A stretch of DNA of 64,000 bases from the NCBI RefSeq assembly GCF_000355805.1, contig NZ_CM001837.1, forward strand, positions 817,408 through 881,407, given 5' to 3'. The notes beneath the pieces are model-generated. The model was not told where the DNA came from. It made no database searches and saw nothing but the letters and a program-made list of their open reading frames with translations. The stretch's first letter is position 1; every line of letters begins with the position of its first letter. The translations under genes and the position numbers were made by a program. The stretch comes from Dokdonia sp. PRO95 (lineage in GTDB: Bacteria > Bacteroidota > Bacteroidia > Flavobacteriales > Flavobacteriaceae). This document shows, piece after piece, positions 1-9,230 of the stretch.

Positions 1-3000
1 TAGCTACAGGTGTACTCGGAGCACTTACATCATTTTGTGCTACTGGTGGAACAGCATAAGCTGCACTTACTTTTGTAGGAGTTGTCGCATTACCTTCATT
101 ATCTGATACTATATAAGAGATGTCCATTGGACTACCTTCAAATACTCCTGTACAACTAGCATCAGGAACTCCGGCTCCAGTACACGGTGCGAACGTAATC
201 GCTCCGCTTGAAGGATTAACAGTCCATACTCCTACTCCAGGCTCTACCAAACTTGTCACAGGAACTCCCGGATTTGCTGGGTCTATTATCATTACTGTAG
301 TAGGATCTACAAGATCCCCATCAACATCATTTGCTAATACATCAATTACAGCATCCATGCCTGGCATAACGTCAGTAATCTCATCTACTGTTGCAACAGG
401 CACATAATCAATTGTTACTGTAGCCTGATTAGAAGTATTACCCGCATTATCATCTATTGTATAAGTGGCAGGAGATGTTGGATCATCATTAAAACCAGCT
501 ACTGGTGCAAAACTAATCTCACCGTTTACAGGATTAACTTCCCAAACTCCTTCACCAGGAACTGTGTACCCAATAATATCGCCATCTGCATCCGTTTGTA
601 CCATCGTAGCTCCAGCTGGAACTACTAAGCTCACGCTCGTAACATCTAATGTACCGTCTGCATCATCATCTATTCCAAAACCATTATCGGCGGTTGGATC
701 TAAACTTACTGTAGCTCCTGGAGTACTCGGAGCACTTACATCATTTTGTACCACTGGTGGAACACTAGGAACTGCTCCTTGATTATTTGCATCTGTTGAT
801 AAATCTTGATTATTGGCAGTATTCGGATCATCTTGATCTGCTTGTACAGTAGCACCATTTGAGAAGGCTCCCTCACTATCAATTGTTGCTTCAACTGTTA
901 TTGTCACATTATTGGCAACTCCAGCAGCAATACTTGCTATAGTACAAGGCAATGCAGTACAACCATCCGAAACATTTGTAATTGTCAAATTTTCAGGAAT
1001 ATCTGTAACTACAACATTAGTTGCTTCATCTGGACCTGCATTACTTACTGTTAATGTATAAGTCACTGTACCCCCCACTACGTAAGGACTACTATCAACC
1101 AATACTTTATCAATACTCACATCAGCCTGCGCAATACTAAGCGTGGCTGAACGTGTTTCTGTAAAACACACATTATCATCGTGTGTAATGACAACAAAAT
1201 ATTCTGTACCACCTAAACCTGTTACATCATTTACTATTAATGAATCCGTATTTTCCCCACTATAATTAGTATCTCCTGCAGTAATAAGAGTTCCAGATGT
1301 ATCTGGATCACCTATGTACCACATATAATTTATTCCGGCATTTGCATTTCCAGGAGTTCCATAATCAGGAACACCTGCTGTAAATCCAGTCGAATTATCT
1401 GCGGTTGCCGTAACAGTGAAAGTAGCAGACTCACCTGTTGTAGCTGTTTGGTCAGCAGGTTCCATTGCTGTAACATTAACTTGTGTTGCTACAATTTCAT
1501 TTCCGTTTGCTCCATCATAACCTCCTGTAGTAGGAGCTGTTCCTGTAACTAAACCATTAGCATCAACTATCACAGGTAAAGCACCTAAAATTCCATCTCC
1601 ATTTGGATCCAACCCGCCAGATTCTAAAACATCATTACATAAATCATTATCGCTATCTATATCTCGGTGATCAAAGATGCCATCTCCATCTGTATCTACA
1701 AAAGCTGCACAAAGTGGCACTATACGCCATCCAATATTATCTGCATTTGCTGATGGTAATTGAGAAATAACAATTCTATCTATTGGCTTGTTAATATCGA
1801 ATCTAAAATTAGCCTCCTGTGCAGTACCTCCTAATATAGCAGCTATTGCATCTCCAGATAATGGGTCATATGAAGCCCCAGCTCCAACCGGATTTGCATT
1901 TCCGCTATAAATTACTGCGGGAAACTGAACTTGAACGCCTTCACTATAAAATTTGATATTTTGATTTTCACTATAGGTCCCAGATGCATTTCTACCTAAA
2001 CTCCTCAAGTTAAATTCAAGAGAAAAAATAGGTTCAGAAAATACGATTTCAGTAGACGTCCCTGTAACATTGTTATTACCGTTACGTGACTGCATATCTA
2101 CTTGTATGCCCCCGTCAGTATAATTTGGACTATTGGCGGAAAAAGTTCCAGTTCCTATTATTGTCGTTGATACTGCAGTTACATCACTTACAAAATCTTT
2201 TAAATAAGCAACTAAATCTCCATCATTAGAATTTGCAGCTACTTGATTAAATGAGGAATCTGTAAAATGAATATTTTGAGTGGTAACTGCACTACAATTG
2301 CTATTGTATTCATTCTCATCTAGAATTCCATCATTATCATCATCAAGATCACATGCATTATTTATACCATCACCATCTGCATCATTTGCTGTTATAGTTC
2401 CCGCTATAGCCCCATCTGTACAAGGATCTGGCAACACAGTAAGTGTAGCAGAACGAGTTTCTGTAAAACACACATTATCATCATGGCTTACTACAACAAA
2501 ATACTCAGTACCGTCTAATCCTGTTACATCATTAACCGTAAGAGTATTTGTATTCTCTCCACTATAATTAGTATCTGCTGCAGTAATAAGAGTTCCAGAT
2601 GTATCTGGATCACCTATGTACCACATATAATTTATTCCGGCATTTGCATTTCCAGGAGTTCCGTAATCTGGAACACCTGCTGTAAATCCAGTCGAATTAT
2701 CTGCTGTTGCCGTAATTGTAAACGTAGCAGACTCACCAGTTGTAGCCGTTTGATCGGCAGGTTCCATTGCTGTAACATTAACTTGTGTTGCTACAATTTC
2801 ATTTCCGTTTGCTCCATCATAACCTCCCGTTGCAGGAGAACTTCCTATTACTAGCCCATCACTATCTACCATAGTTGGTATTGCCCCCAATATTCCGTCT
2901 CCATTTGGATCAAGACCGCCAGATTCCAAAACGTCATTACACAAGTCATTATCACTATCTAAATCAAACGAATCAACCACTCCATCTCCGTCAACATCTG

Positions 3001-5275
3001 AACAACCTATTGGAATAAATGCAAAACCTTCAAAATTTGTATTTACATTAGAATCAGTATCGTAATTTAAGACAAAAGGATACGTAGCACCCTCTAAATC
3101 AATATCTAAAGTCCATCTAGAAAACTGAATTTGACGAGTTCCTGAATTTAAGCTTAGTACATCTCCAGAAGAAATCACAGCTCCATCTGCATGACTCACT
3201 ATTTCACCTAGAGGATCATTTAACACTGCAGAGGTACCTCCCGGCCAAGTTAAAGTTATTTCTTTGACTGCATTTTGCCCAGCAAACGTGGTCCCTGGAG
3301 CAGCACTTGCTACTCTCAAACTTGTTAATTGTCCATTCTGTAAATTATCTAATGTTAGTGTTAGATCCATTTCACTCAACCCAGCAAGTTGTGGTCGACC
3401 ATTATCACCTTCATCCCAAGTAACCTGTAGCCCTTCTGTTATCCCACTTATCTGTCTAGTAAGCGTTATTGGCTCCGTGGTTCTCGGATCTACTATAAGT
3501 GTTGGTCTACGTTGAAAAACAAACGGATTTGCGGTAGTAGTCGCCAATTGAAAATCTAAAGTGAATAAATCTCCTGCGTATTGTCCGGATATGGTTTGCG
3601 TACCAACTCCAGTAACTCCTACTGGCAGTAATACTCCACACTCTTCTGTATCTAAAACACCATCATTATCATCATCTAGATCACAGCTATCACTAACACC
3701 ATCACCGTCATTATCTGGATTACCAGATGCTAGTGCATCACACGGATCTGGAAGAAATGTTAACACTGCTGATCTATTTTCGGACACACAAACATTCTCA
3801 TCATGACTAACAACAACAAAATAATCAGTATTGTTTAATCCAGAAGAGTCATTAACTGTTAAAGTATTTGTGTCTGCGCCACTATAATTAGTATCTCCAG
3901 GAGCAATAGGCACTCCTGAAAAATCCGGATCACCTAGATACCATTGATATCTTAAACCTCCATCCGCATTACCAGGAACACTATAAGTAGGTGAACCACC
4001 GCTATAAAACGTAGCTTCATCTGCACTAGCTGATACTGTAAAGCTCACAGAATCACCCTCAAACACAGTTTGATCCATAGGGTTACCAGCAGCAACATTA
4101 ACTTGAACCGCATTCAGCTCATTTCCACTAAGCCCATTATACCCTCCAGCTACCGACCCAGAACCTGTGACACGGCCAGCACCATCAACAGTTGTTGGCA
4201 GCACACCAAGTATTCCATCGCCATCAGGATCTAATCCACCAGACTCTAAAACATCACTACAGCCATCACCATCACTATCATTATCAAAACAATTTGCAAC
4301 ACCATCACCATCTGTATCAAAAGGAGCATCTGTGGTAAATCTAAAACTATCTATTCCGTGAAAATCTGTACCTCCAGTTAATAAGGGATTTGCAGAATTA
4401 TCAAAAACAGACGTCCTCCTTATTTCAACTTGACTTACTGCCTCACGCCCTATAAAACCAATAAAATTTTCAGTATTCTCACCCTGCAATACGTCACCCA
4501 AAGGAACTCCCTGATCACTAAAAACAGGGTAAAGACCTGTAATTCCTGCATTCATAGACAACTCAGGTCCCAACTGATATACAAGAACACCATCTACATA
4601 AACCTCCCAAGTATCAGTAAAGATCTCATCTCCATGATCATTAAAGTCAATCAAATCGAAGCCAAATGCATAAACTGGCGTTGTAAAGTTTATAACAGTC
4701 GAAAACACTAAATTTTGATCTGCCTCTAAATTCGCAGTACCTGGATTAACACCCAAAGTTCGCGTATCACTACCTGACGCCCAAGCTCCATTATTAGTAG
4801 GAAAAACACTATAAGGATTTGCCACAGGATTAGCAGCATCGTTAAACCCACTAACAGTTCCGTTTGAAAATGTGGTACTCGTTAAATTAAGCTCACTCTG
4901 TATGCTCGCCCCAGTGCCGGTAACAGCCACATCCCAGCCGGTTTCAGAAAAACCTAAGCCGTTTGTATTTCCTCCAATAGTAAAAACCTGCTTACCACCT
5001 AAAGTAGTATAAACAATTGCATCAGATTGTACTGCCCCACCAGTAGGAACGACAAACGGACACTCTAAATCATCCAAGATTCCATCATTATCATCATCTT
5101 CATCCACAGTATTAGACACCAGGTCACCATCACAATCTGTAGCAGTACCCACACATTGACCATACAAGGAAGATGTAAAACAACCAAATACCGCAATTAG
5201 GACAAGTATCTTCTTTGAGATAATTGACAATTGCAACTTTTCAATCTGTCCGGAAGGAATAGTAATTTTTCCCAT
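1..5275 (-). CDS. Giant repetitive secreted surface protein (TSP3, Ig-like, DUF11 and CshA-type repeats), 3' end outside window
   Basis: An open minus-strand frame runs from ATG at 5275 to the left edge (1758 codons seen, no stop). It begins with a signal peptide ending near SLYG/Q (about residue 41). Thrombospondin type 3 calcium-binding stretches follow (DxDxDG motifs such as DEDDDNDGILDD near residues 55-70). Three copies of a module of about 435 residues carry DVLESGGLDPxGDGILG and an Ig-like segment with NYSGxxTNTLTVND and YFVVVSHD. A DUF11-type domain (about 1383-1470, TYTLTVSNAGPDEATNV) comes next, then CshA-type fibril repeats (GVWxVNPxxGxITFAP) from about 1500 onward. Such architectures belong to exported adhesins or matrix proteins of Flavobacteriia, often T9SS cargo. 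The C-terminal sorting domain that would prove T9SS export is not in the window. The ligand is unknown. Confidence 0.9.
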   Translation of the reverse strand, partial: MGKITIPSGQIEKLQLSIISKKILVLIAVFGCFTSSLYGQCVGTATDCDGDLVSNTVDEDDDNDGILDDLECPFVVPTGGAVQSDAIVYTTLGGKQVFTIGGNTNGLGFSETGWDVAVTGTGASIQSELNLTSTTFSNGTVSGFNDAANPVANPYSVFPTNNGAWASGSDTRTLGVNPGTANLEADQNLVFSTVINFTTPVYAFGFDLIDFNDHGDEIFTDTWEVYVDGVLVYQLGPELSMNAGITGLYPVFSDQGVPLGDVLQGENTENFIGFIGREAVSQVEIRRTSVFDNSANPLLTGGTDFHGIDSFRFTTDAPFDTDGDGVANCFDNDSDGDGCSDVLESGGLDPDGDGILGVLPTTVDGAGRVTGSGSVAGGYNGLSGNELNAVQVNVAAGNPMDQTVFEGDSVSFTVSASADEATFYSGGSPTYSVPGNADGGLRYQWYLGDPDFSGVPIAPGDTNYSGADTNTLTVNDSSGLNNTDYFVVVSHDENVCVSENRSAVLTFLPDPCDALASGNPDNDGDGVSDSCDLDDDNDGVLDTEECGVLLPVGVTGVGTQTISGQYAGDLFTLDFQLATTTANPFVFQRRPTLIVDPRTTEPITLTRQISGITEGLQVTWDEGDNGRPQLAGLSEMDLTLTLDNLQNGQLTSLRVASAAPGTTFAGQNAVKEITLTWPGGTSAVLNDPLGEIVSHADGAVISSGDVLSLNSGTRQIQFSRWTLDIDLEGATYPFVLNYDTDSNVNTNFEGFAFIPIGCSDVDGDGVVDSFDLDSDNDLCNDVLESGGLDPNGDGILGAIPTMVDSDGLVIGSSPATGGYDGANGNEIVATQVNVTAMEPADQTATTGESATFTITATADNSTGFTAGVPDYGTPGNANAGINYMWYIGDPDTSGTLITAADTNYSGENTNTLTVNDVTGLDGTEYFVVVSHDDNVCFTETRSATLTVLPDPCTDGAIAGTITANDADGDGINNACDLDDDNDGILDENEYNSNCSAVTTQNIHFTDSSFNQVAANSNDGDLVAYLKDFVSDVTAVSTTIIGTGTFSANSPNYTDGGIQVDMQSRNGNNNVTGTSTEIVFSEPIFSLEFNLRSLGRNASGTYSENQNIKFYSEGVQVQFPAVIYSGNANPVGAGASYDPLSGDAIAAILGGTAQEANFRFDINKPIDRIVISQLPSANADNIGWRIVPLCAAFVDTDGDGIFDHRDIDSDNDLCNDVLESGGLDPNGDGILGALPVIVDANGLVTGTAPTTGGYDGANGNEIVATQVNVTAMEPADQTATTGESATFTVTATADNSTGFTAGVPDYGTPGNANAGINYMWYIGDPDTSGTLITAGDTNYSGENTDSLIVNDVTGLGGTEYFVVITHDDNVCFTETRSATLSIAQADVSIDKVLVDSSPYVVGGTVTYTLTVSNAGPDEATNVVVTDIPENLTITNVSDGCTALPCTIASIAAGVANNVTITVEATIDSEGAFSNGATVQADQDDPNTANNQDLSTDANNQGAVPSVPPVVQNDVSAPSTPGATVSLDPTADNGFGIDDDADGTLDVTSVSLVVPAGATMVQTDADGDIIGYTVPGEGVWEVNPVNGEISFAPVAGFNDDPTSPATYTIDDNAGNTSNQATVTIDYVPVATVDEITDVMPGMDAVIDVLANDVDGDLVDPTTVMIIDPANPGVPVTSLVEPGVGVWTVNPSSGAITFAPCTGAGVPDASCTGVFEGSPMDISYIVSDNEGNATTPTKVSAAYAVPPVAQNDVSAPSTPVA
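1141..1660. repeat. Intragenic repeat unit A of the surface-protein gene
   Basis: This segment recurs with high nucleotide identity 1302 nt downstream (2443-2962). The offset is exactly 434 codons, so the reading frame is kept. It covers the Ig-like module and the DVLESGGLDP segment. A shared block of more than 100 nt around 1281-1400 has only a few differences, which suggests recent duplication or gene conversion. Confidence 0.85.
2443..2962. repeat. Intragenic repeat unit B of the surface-protein gene
   Basis: This is the partner of the 1141-1660 copy at a 1302-nt period. A third, clearly diverged copy lies about 1.3 kb further on (about 3740-4260). The order of divergence suggests that units A and B duplicated after the third copy had separated. 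Confidence 0.85.
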
Positions 5276-5407
5276 ATATATAAATTATAACTTAATTCAA
5301 CTTTTAATACAACCTGAGGCCTTAACAAACATCAGATATCATTTTCTTTTCTGCGTTATCTCAATGTGAAATTAAAGTCAAAAATAACACACTTACGTTT
5401 GCACAAA

Positions 5408-5415
5408 CAAAATTA
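5408..5415 (-). promoter_or_regulatory. Candidate -7 element for the surface-protein gene
   Basis: On the minus strand it reads TAATTTTG, an exact match to the Bacteroidota TAnnTTTG element, about 133 nt upstream of the ATG. I see no TTG -33 box at the usual 19-21 nt spacing, so the call is tentative. It would imply a leader of more than 100 nt. Confidence 0.3.
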
Positions 5416-5715
5416 GAATTTTATACCAATACAGTGTTAAAAATAAACACTTAATCGATTAAATTTAACCATTAGTAGATATTCTACATGTATATTTCGA
5501 TGAAATGCGCGTTTGTGTCGACGAATGACACAGAAAGCACATAAACACAAACGTCTTTATATCAGTCTTTTACGAAATGTAACGAATTAAAAACATCAAA
5601 CTTACCGACAATTCCTACAACAGACACTCAATCAGACTATTATTTTTCTAAAAAACAAAGGTTAGATCTCACAGAGAATAGCTCAAAAAAGTTTGAAAAA
5701 AATCTAAAAAACCCT

Positions 5716-5744
5716 TTGCCAAAAGAAGAAAAAGATTAAATTTG
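5716..5744 (+). promoter_or_regulatory. Promoter of the tRNA-Gly/tRNA-Leu unit
   Basis: TTG at 5716-5718 (-33 box) and TAAATTTG at 5737-5744 (-7 box, exact TAnnTTTG) are 18 nt apart and face the tRNA-Gly gene about 40 nt downstream. The spacing fits the primary sigma factor consensus of Bacteroidota. Confidence 0.65.
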
Positions 5745-5785
5745 CATCCGCTACGAGAAATAGCGTCGTTCTTACAGAATGTAAT

Positions 5786-5857
5786 GCGAAAGTAGCTCAG
5801 GGGTAGAGCATCACCTTGCCAAGGTGGGGGTCGCGAGTTCAAATCTCGTCTTTCGCT
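5786..5857 (+). tRNA. tRNA-Gly(GCC)
   Basis: A full cloverleaf can be drawn. The acceptor stem is GCGAAAG/CTTTCGC, the D arm GCTC/GAGC, the anticodon stem TCACC/GGTGG with loop TTGCCAA (anticodon GCC), and the T arm GCGAG/CTCGT with TTCAAAT. CCA is not encoded; the discriminator base is T. Confidence 0.95.
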
Positions 5858-5873
5858 CTAGTTTGAAATTATA

Positions 5874-5891
5874 ACGCTTTCGCGAAAGCGT
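5874..5891. repeat. TTTCGCGAAA palindrome, copy 1 (18 bp)
   Basis: A perfect 18-bp palindrome ACGCTTTCGCGAAAGCGT lies in the 76-nt spacer between the two tRNA genes, so it would be carried in any shared tRNA precursor. Confidence 0.95.
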
Positions 5892-5933
5892 ATTATAAAA
5901 ATAAATACCAATTTTTTTCACATTTGTGAAAAT

Positions 5934-6017
5934 GCTCGAGTGGTGGAATTGGTAGACACGTTGGACTTAAAATCCAATGTCCATTAGGACGTACGGGTTC
6001 AAGTCCCGTCTCGAGTA
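5934..6017 (+). tRNA. tRNA-Leu(UAA)
   Basis: This is a class II tRNA of 84 nt with a long variable arm (TGTCCATTAGGACGT). The acceptor stem is GCTCGAG/CTCGAGT with a G-U first pair. The anticodon stem TTGGA/TCCAA encloses loop CTTAAAA (anticodon TAA), and the T arm ACGGG/CCCGT has TTCAAGT. The discriminator base is A and CCA is not encoded. Confidence 0.95.
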
Positions 6018-6020
6018 CAA

Positions 6021-6045
6021 AAGGCTTCCATTAGGAAGCCTTTTC
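6021..6045 (+). terminator. Rho-independent terminator after tRNA-Leu
   Basis: Stem AAGGCTTCC/GGAAGCCTT with loop ATTA is followed by TTTTCTATTTT, immediately downstream of tRNA-Leu and facing the convergent mutS gene. Confidence 0.85.
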
Positions 6046-6076
6046 TATTTTATAGCTATAGCGTTTAATTAATCTC

Positions 6077-8695
6077 CTAAGAAGTAGCGCCACCTTTCTT
6101 TTTAACAAGCATTCTCTTTATCTCATTGAGCTTCATAAGCGCCTCTACTGGTGTAAGTGTGTCAATATCTATATGCAAAATCTCCTCTTTAATATCTTCT
6201 AGCAATGGATCATCTAGATTAAAAAAGCTAAGCTGCATTTCTTCATCTCCCGCTTCTTTAATCTTACCTGTAAGCTCTTCACTTCCATGGGATTTTTCTA
6301 GCTTCTCCATCATTTTAGTAGCCCTACGCAATACTTGCTGCGGCATTCCCGCCATTTTTGCTACATGAATACCAAAACTGTGGGCGCTACCACCCGGAAC
6401 TAGTTTCCTTAAAAACAATACATTGTTCTTAAGCTCTTTTACAGAGACATTGTAGTTCTTGATGCGTTCAAATGTCTCACACATTTCATTAAGCTCATGA
6501 TAATGCGTTGCAAAAAGCGTTTTAGGCCTCCCCGGATGCTCATGTAAAAACTCACTGATAGCCCAGGCAATCGATATCCCATCATAGGTACTGGTACCAC
6601 GTCCTATCTCATCTAGCAAGACTAAACTGCGATCACTTAAATTATTAAGTATACTCGCCGTCTCATTCATCTCTACCATAAAGGTACTTTCACCCATAGA
6701 GATATTATCACTCGCCCCTACTCTTGTAAAGATTTTATCTACAAGACCTATATGAGCCGCCTGAGCTGGCACAAAACTTCCCATTTGTGCTAGTAAGACT
6801 ATCAATGCCGTTTGTCTCAAGATAGCACTCTTACCAGACATGTTAGGCCCAGTGATCATAATCATTTGCTGGTCATCTCTATCTAAAAAGACATCATTAG
6901 TCACGTAAGCCTCACCCAGTGGTAGCTGCTTTTCTATCACAGGGTGTCGCCCCTCTTTTATATCAATTACCTGCGACTCGTCTAGTGTAGGTCTTACATA
7001 ATTATTTTCCATGGCTAACTGTGTAAATCCCAACAAACAATCTAGCTGTGCAATTTGAGAAGCATTAGCCTGCACTTGAGGAATAAAACTACTCATCCAG
7101 CCTACTAGTGCAACAAAAAGTTGTTGCTCTATCGCTTGGATACGCTCTTCGGCTCCTAGAATTTTACCTTCGTACTCCTTAAGTTCCTCTGTTATGTATC
7201 GCTCTGCATTAACAAGCGTTTGTTTTCTTATCCACTCCTCTGGCACCTTGTCACGATGGGTATTGCGCACCTCTATATAGTATCCAAAAACGTTATTAGA
7301 AGCTATCTTAAGCGATGTGATTCCCGTGCGCTTAGTCTCGCGCTCTAGCATCTGCTCTAGATAATCTTTACCTCCTTGCGACAACGCTCTTAACTCATCT
7401 AGTTCGTTATGAAAGCCCGCAGCGATTGCCCCACCCTTTACAATAGATACTGGAGCGTCTTCAGTCAGAGTTTCTTTTATTTTATCACGCAGCACTGCAC
7501 AATCTTGAAGCTGCTCCCCTATTATTTTGAGAGATTCATTATCCGTACTAAGCGCTAGTCCTTTAATAGGAACAATAGCTTCGAGAGAATTTTTAAGCTG
7601 TATAACCTCTCGCGGACTAATCTTACCAGTAGCAACCTTACTTATGAGACGCTCTAAATCTCCTATTTTTTTAATGTTGGCCTGTATTTTATCAAATATT
7701 TCTCCATTTTCTGAGAGAAAAGTAACCACCTCATGACGACGTTCAATCTCATCGAGGCGCTTGAGAGGCAATGCCAGCCATCGTTTAAGCAAACGACCTC
7801 CCATAGCCGAAGTGGTCTTGTCTATTATATCTATTAACGTAACAGATTTTACTCCAGAAGCTGAGTTATACAACTCTAGATTTCTTATGGTAAAACGATC
7901 CATCCACACGTAATCATCTGCGGCAATACGGCTTATTCTCGTGATATGCTGTAGCTTGTGATGCTGTGTTTCTCCTAAATAATGAAGCGCTGCACCAGCC
8001 GCAACCACCCCTTCTGAAAGATGCTCTACCCCAAACCCTTTTAAAGAATTTACATCAAAGTGCTTATGAAGAGATTCTGTAGCATAGTCTATATGAAATA
8101 CCCAATCTTCTTGGTAAAAAGTATGATAATCTGGGCCATATGCTTCTAAAAATAATTTCTTCTGCTTTTTACAGACTAACAGCTCGCTAGGAGCAAAATT
8201 TTGCAATAATTTATCTACATAAGCTACATCTCCTTGTGCAGTAAGATACTCACCAGTAGACACGTCTAAAAAAGCGACACCTACCTTTTCTTTATTAAAA
8301 AAAACAGCACCAAGGAAATTATTTGTCTTTGCCGAAAGAATATCATCATTCATTGCAACTCCTGGTGTCACAAGCTCTGTCACCCCTCGCTTTACTATTT
8401 TCTTAGTCTGCTTTGGATCTTCTAGTTGATCACAAATAGCTACTCTACAACCTGCTTTTACAAGCTTAGGCAAGTAAGTATTTAAAGAATGATGTGGGAA
8501 GCCCGCAAGCTCCGTTCGATCACCACCATTATTTCGACTCGTTAATGTTATGTTGAGAATAGCAGCTGCTTTTACAGCATCTTCTCCAAAGGTTTCATAA
8601 AAATCTCCTACTCTAAAAAGCAACAAAGCATCTGGGTATTTTGTTTTAATACCATTGTATTGCTGCATTAAGGGGGTCACTTTTTTCTTAGCCAA
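6077..8695 (-). CDS. mutS: DNA mismatch repair ATPase MutS
   Basis: The product is 872 residues, normal for MutS. The mismatch-wedge motif F32-Y33-E34 (GDFYETF) is in the N-terminal mismatch-binding domain. The connector, core and clamp domains follow, and the C-terminal ABC-type ATPase has Walker A GPNMSGKS (616-623) and Walker [11 protein letters not shown] near 700. It recognises mispaired bases and recruits MutL. The apparent start is TTG at 8695, giving [14 protein letters not shown]; no in-frame ATG precedes it, and the next ATG (M10) would trim nine residues. The gene stands alone, convergent to the tRNA unit. Confidence 0.97.
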   Translation of the reverse strand: MAKKKVTPLMQQYNGIKTKYPDALLLFRVGDFYETFGEDAVKAAAILNITLTSRNNGGDRTELAGFPHHSLNTYLPKLVKAGCRVAICDQLEDPKQTKKIVKRGVTELVTPGVAMNDDILSAKTNNFLGAVFFNKEKVGVAFLDVSTGEYLTAQGDVAYVDKLLQNFAPSELLVCKKQKKLFLEAYGPDYHTFYQEDWVFHIDYATESLHKHFDVNSLKGFGVEHLSEGVVAAGAALHYLGETQHHKLQHITRISRIAADDYVWMDRFTIRNLELYNSASGVKSVTLIDIIDKTTSAMGGRLLKRWLALPLKRLDEIERRHEVVTFLSENGEIFDKIQANIKKIGDLERLISKVATGKISPREVIQLKNSLEAIVPIKGLALSTDNESLKIIGEQLQDCAVLRDKIKETLTEDAPVSIVKGGAIAAGFHNELDELRALSQGGKDYLEQMLERETKRTGITSLKIASNNVFGYYIEVRNTHRDKVPEEWIRKQTLVNAERYITEELKEYEGKILGAEERIQAIEQQLFVALVGWMSSFIPQVQANASQIAQLDCLLGFTQLAMENNYVRPTLDESQVIDIKEGRHPVIEKQLPLGEAYVTNDVFLDRDDQQMIMITGPNMSGKSAILRQTALIVLLAQMGSFVPAQAAHIGLVDKIFTRVGASDNISMGESTFMVEMNETASILNNLSDRSLVLLDEIGRGTSTYDGISIAWAISEFLHEHPGRPKTLFATHYHELNEMCETFERIKNYNVSVKELKNNVLFLRKLVPGGSAHSFGIHVAKMAGMPQQVLRRATKMMEKLEKSHGSEELTGKIKEAGDEEMQLSFFNLDDPLLEDIKEEILHIDIDTLTPVEALMKLNEIKRMLVKKKGGATS

Positions 8696-8792
8696 ATCAT
8701 TTATTTTAAGAAAAATAAAAGTACGGTATTCTATTGGGTTGGCTTTCTCAAAAATGATTAGACTTTCCTAGTTTTTCCACATTTTATACACA

Positions 8793-8808
8793 CGCTTTCG
8801 CGAAAGCG
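8793..8808. repeat. TTTCGCGAAA palindrome, copy 2 (16 bp)
   Basis: A perfect 16-bp palindrome CGCTTTCGCGAAAGCG lies about 100 nt upstream of the mutS start, in the mutS/susC intergenic region. Confidence 0.95.
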
Positions 8809-9162
8809 CAAAATAAAGCGTTTTAAGAGCATTTCTCATCACACCCAAGACAAGTGTTTGTCAATTTAAATATTCCTTTTCAAACAAGCCTAAACGAATC
8901 CAAATTCAATAGATTTTAGCTATGGATATTTAAATACCGATAACAAATACTGAGGGTAGCTGTTTTTATTGTTAAATCATATAATTCATCTCATTATTCT
9001 TTTTGAAAATTAAAAGATACACCCTCAACAAACTTATTATCAAATAATTAATCTCATATGATTTGAAAAGTTCTCAAAAGAAAGCTGATTTATTTGAAGA
9101 ATTAAGATGACTATTGGCAAATTCGCTTATTTCGTGTAATTTTTAGAAAATTATTAGCATAT

Positions 9163-9188
9163 AGTTAACTATTAGTTAAATAAGTTAA
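9163..9188. repeat. Three helically phased AGTTAA repeats upstream of susC-like gene
   Basis: AGTTAA occurs at 9163-9168, 9174-9179 and 9183-9188, 43-68 nt upstream of the susC-like ATG. The near 10-bp phasing could mark a regulator binding site. In such AT-rich DNA, chance is a fair alternative. Confidence 0.35.
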
Positions 9189-9230
9189 ATATTATCCATA
9201 ATTTGAATTATAAACTAAATCAAATATCAA

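Larger units (their letters stand above)
5276..5785. other. 510-nt gene-free region between the surface-protein gene and tRNA-Gly
   Basis: The region is AT-rich with no convincing ORF. It should hold the promoter and leader of the minus-strand surface-protein gene; CAAAATTA at 5408-5415 reads TAATTTTG on the minus strand and matches the TAnnTTTG -7 consensus. It also holds the promoter of the tRNA pair on the plus strand (TAAATTTG at 5737-5744). Nothing else recognisable was seen between about 5430 and 5700. Confidence 0.6.
8696..9230. other. 535-nt intergenic region between mutS and susC-like gene
   Basis: The region is divergent and AT-rich with no ORF of note. It contains palindrome copy 2 near the mutS side. 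On the susC side three AGTTAA direct repeats (9163, 9174, 9183) are spaced 9-11 bp. No exact TAnnTTTG element faces the susC-like gene. The length suggests a regulated promoter for the SusC/SusD pair, but no regulator gene is adjacent. Confidence 0.5.

Noticed and set aside
120-4711. Seven plus-strand frames of 64-105 codons
   Set aside because: They are Ser/Pro/Thr-rich antisense shadows of the minus-strand surface-protein gene, which has a continuous frame, signal peptide and recognisable domains.
8951-9030. Inverted repeat TGAGGGT/ACCCTCA upstream of susC
   Set aside because: Seven-base arms separated by more than 60 nt in AT-rich DNA are likely chance.
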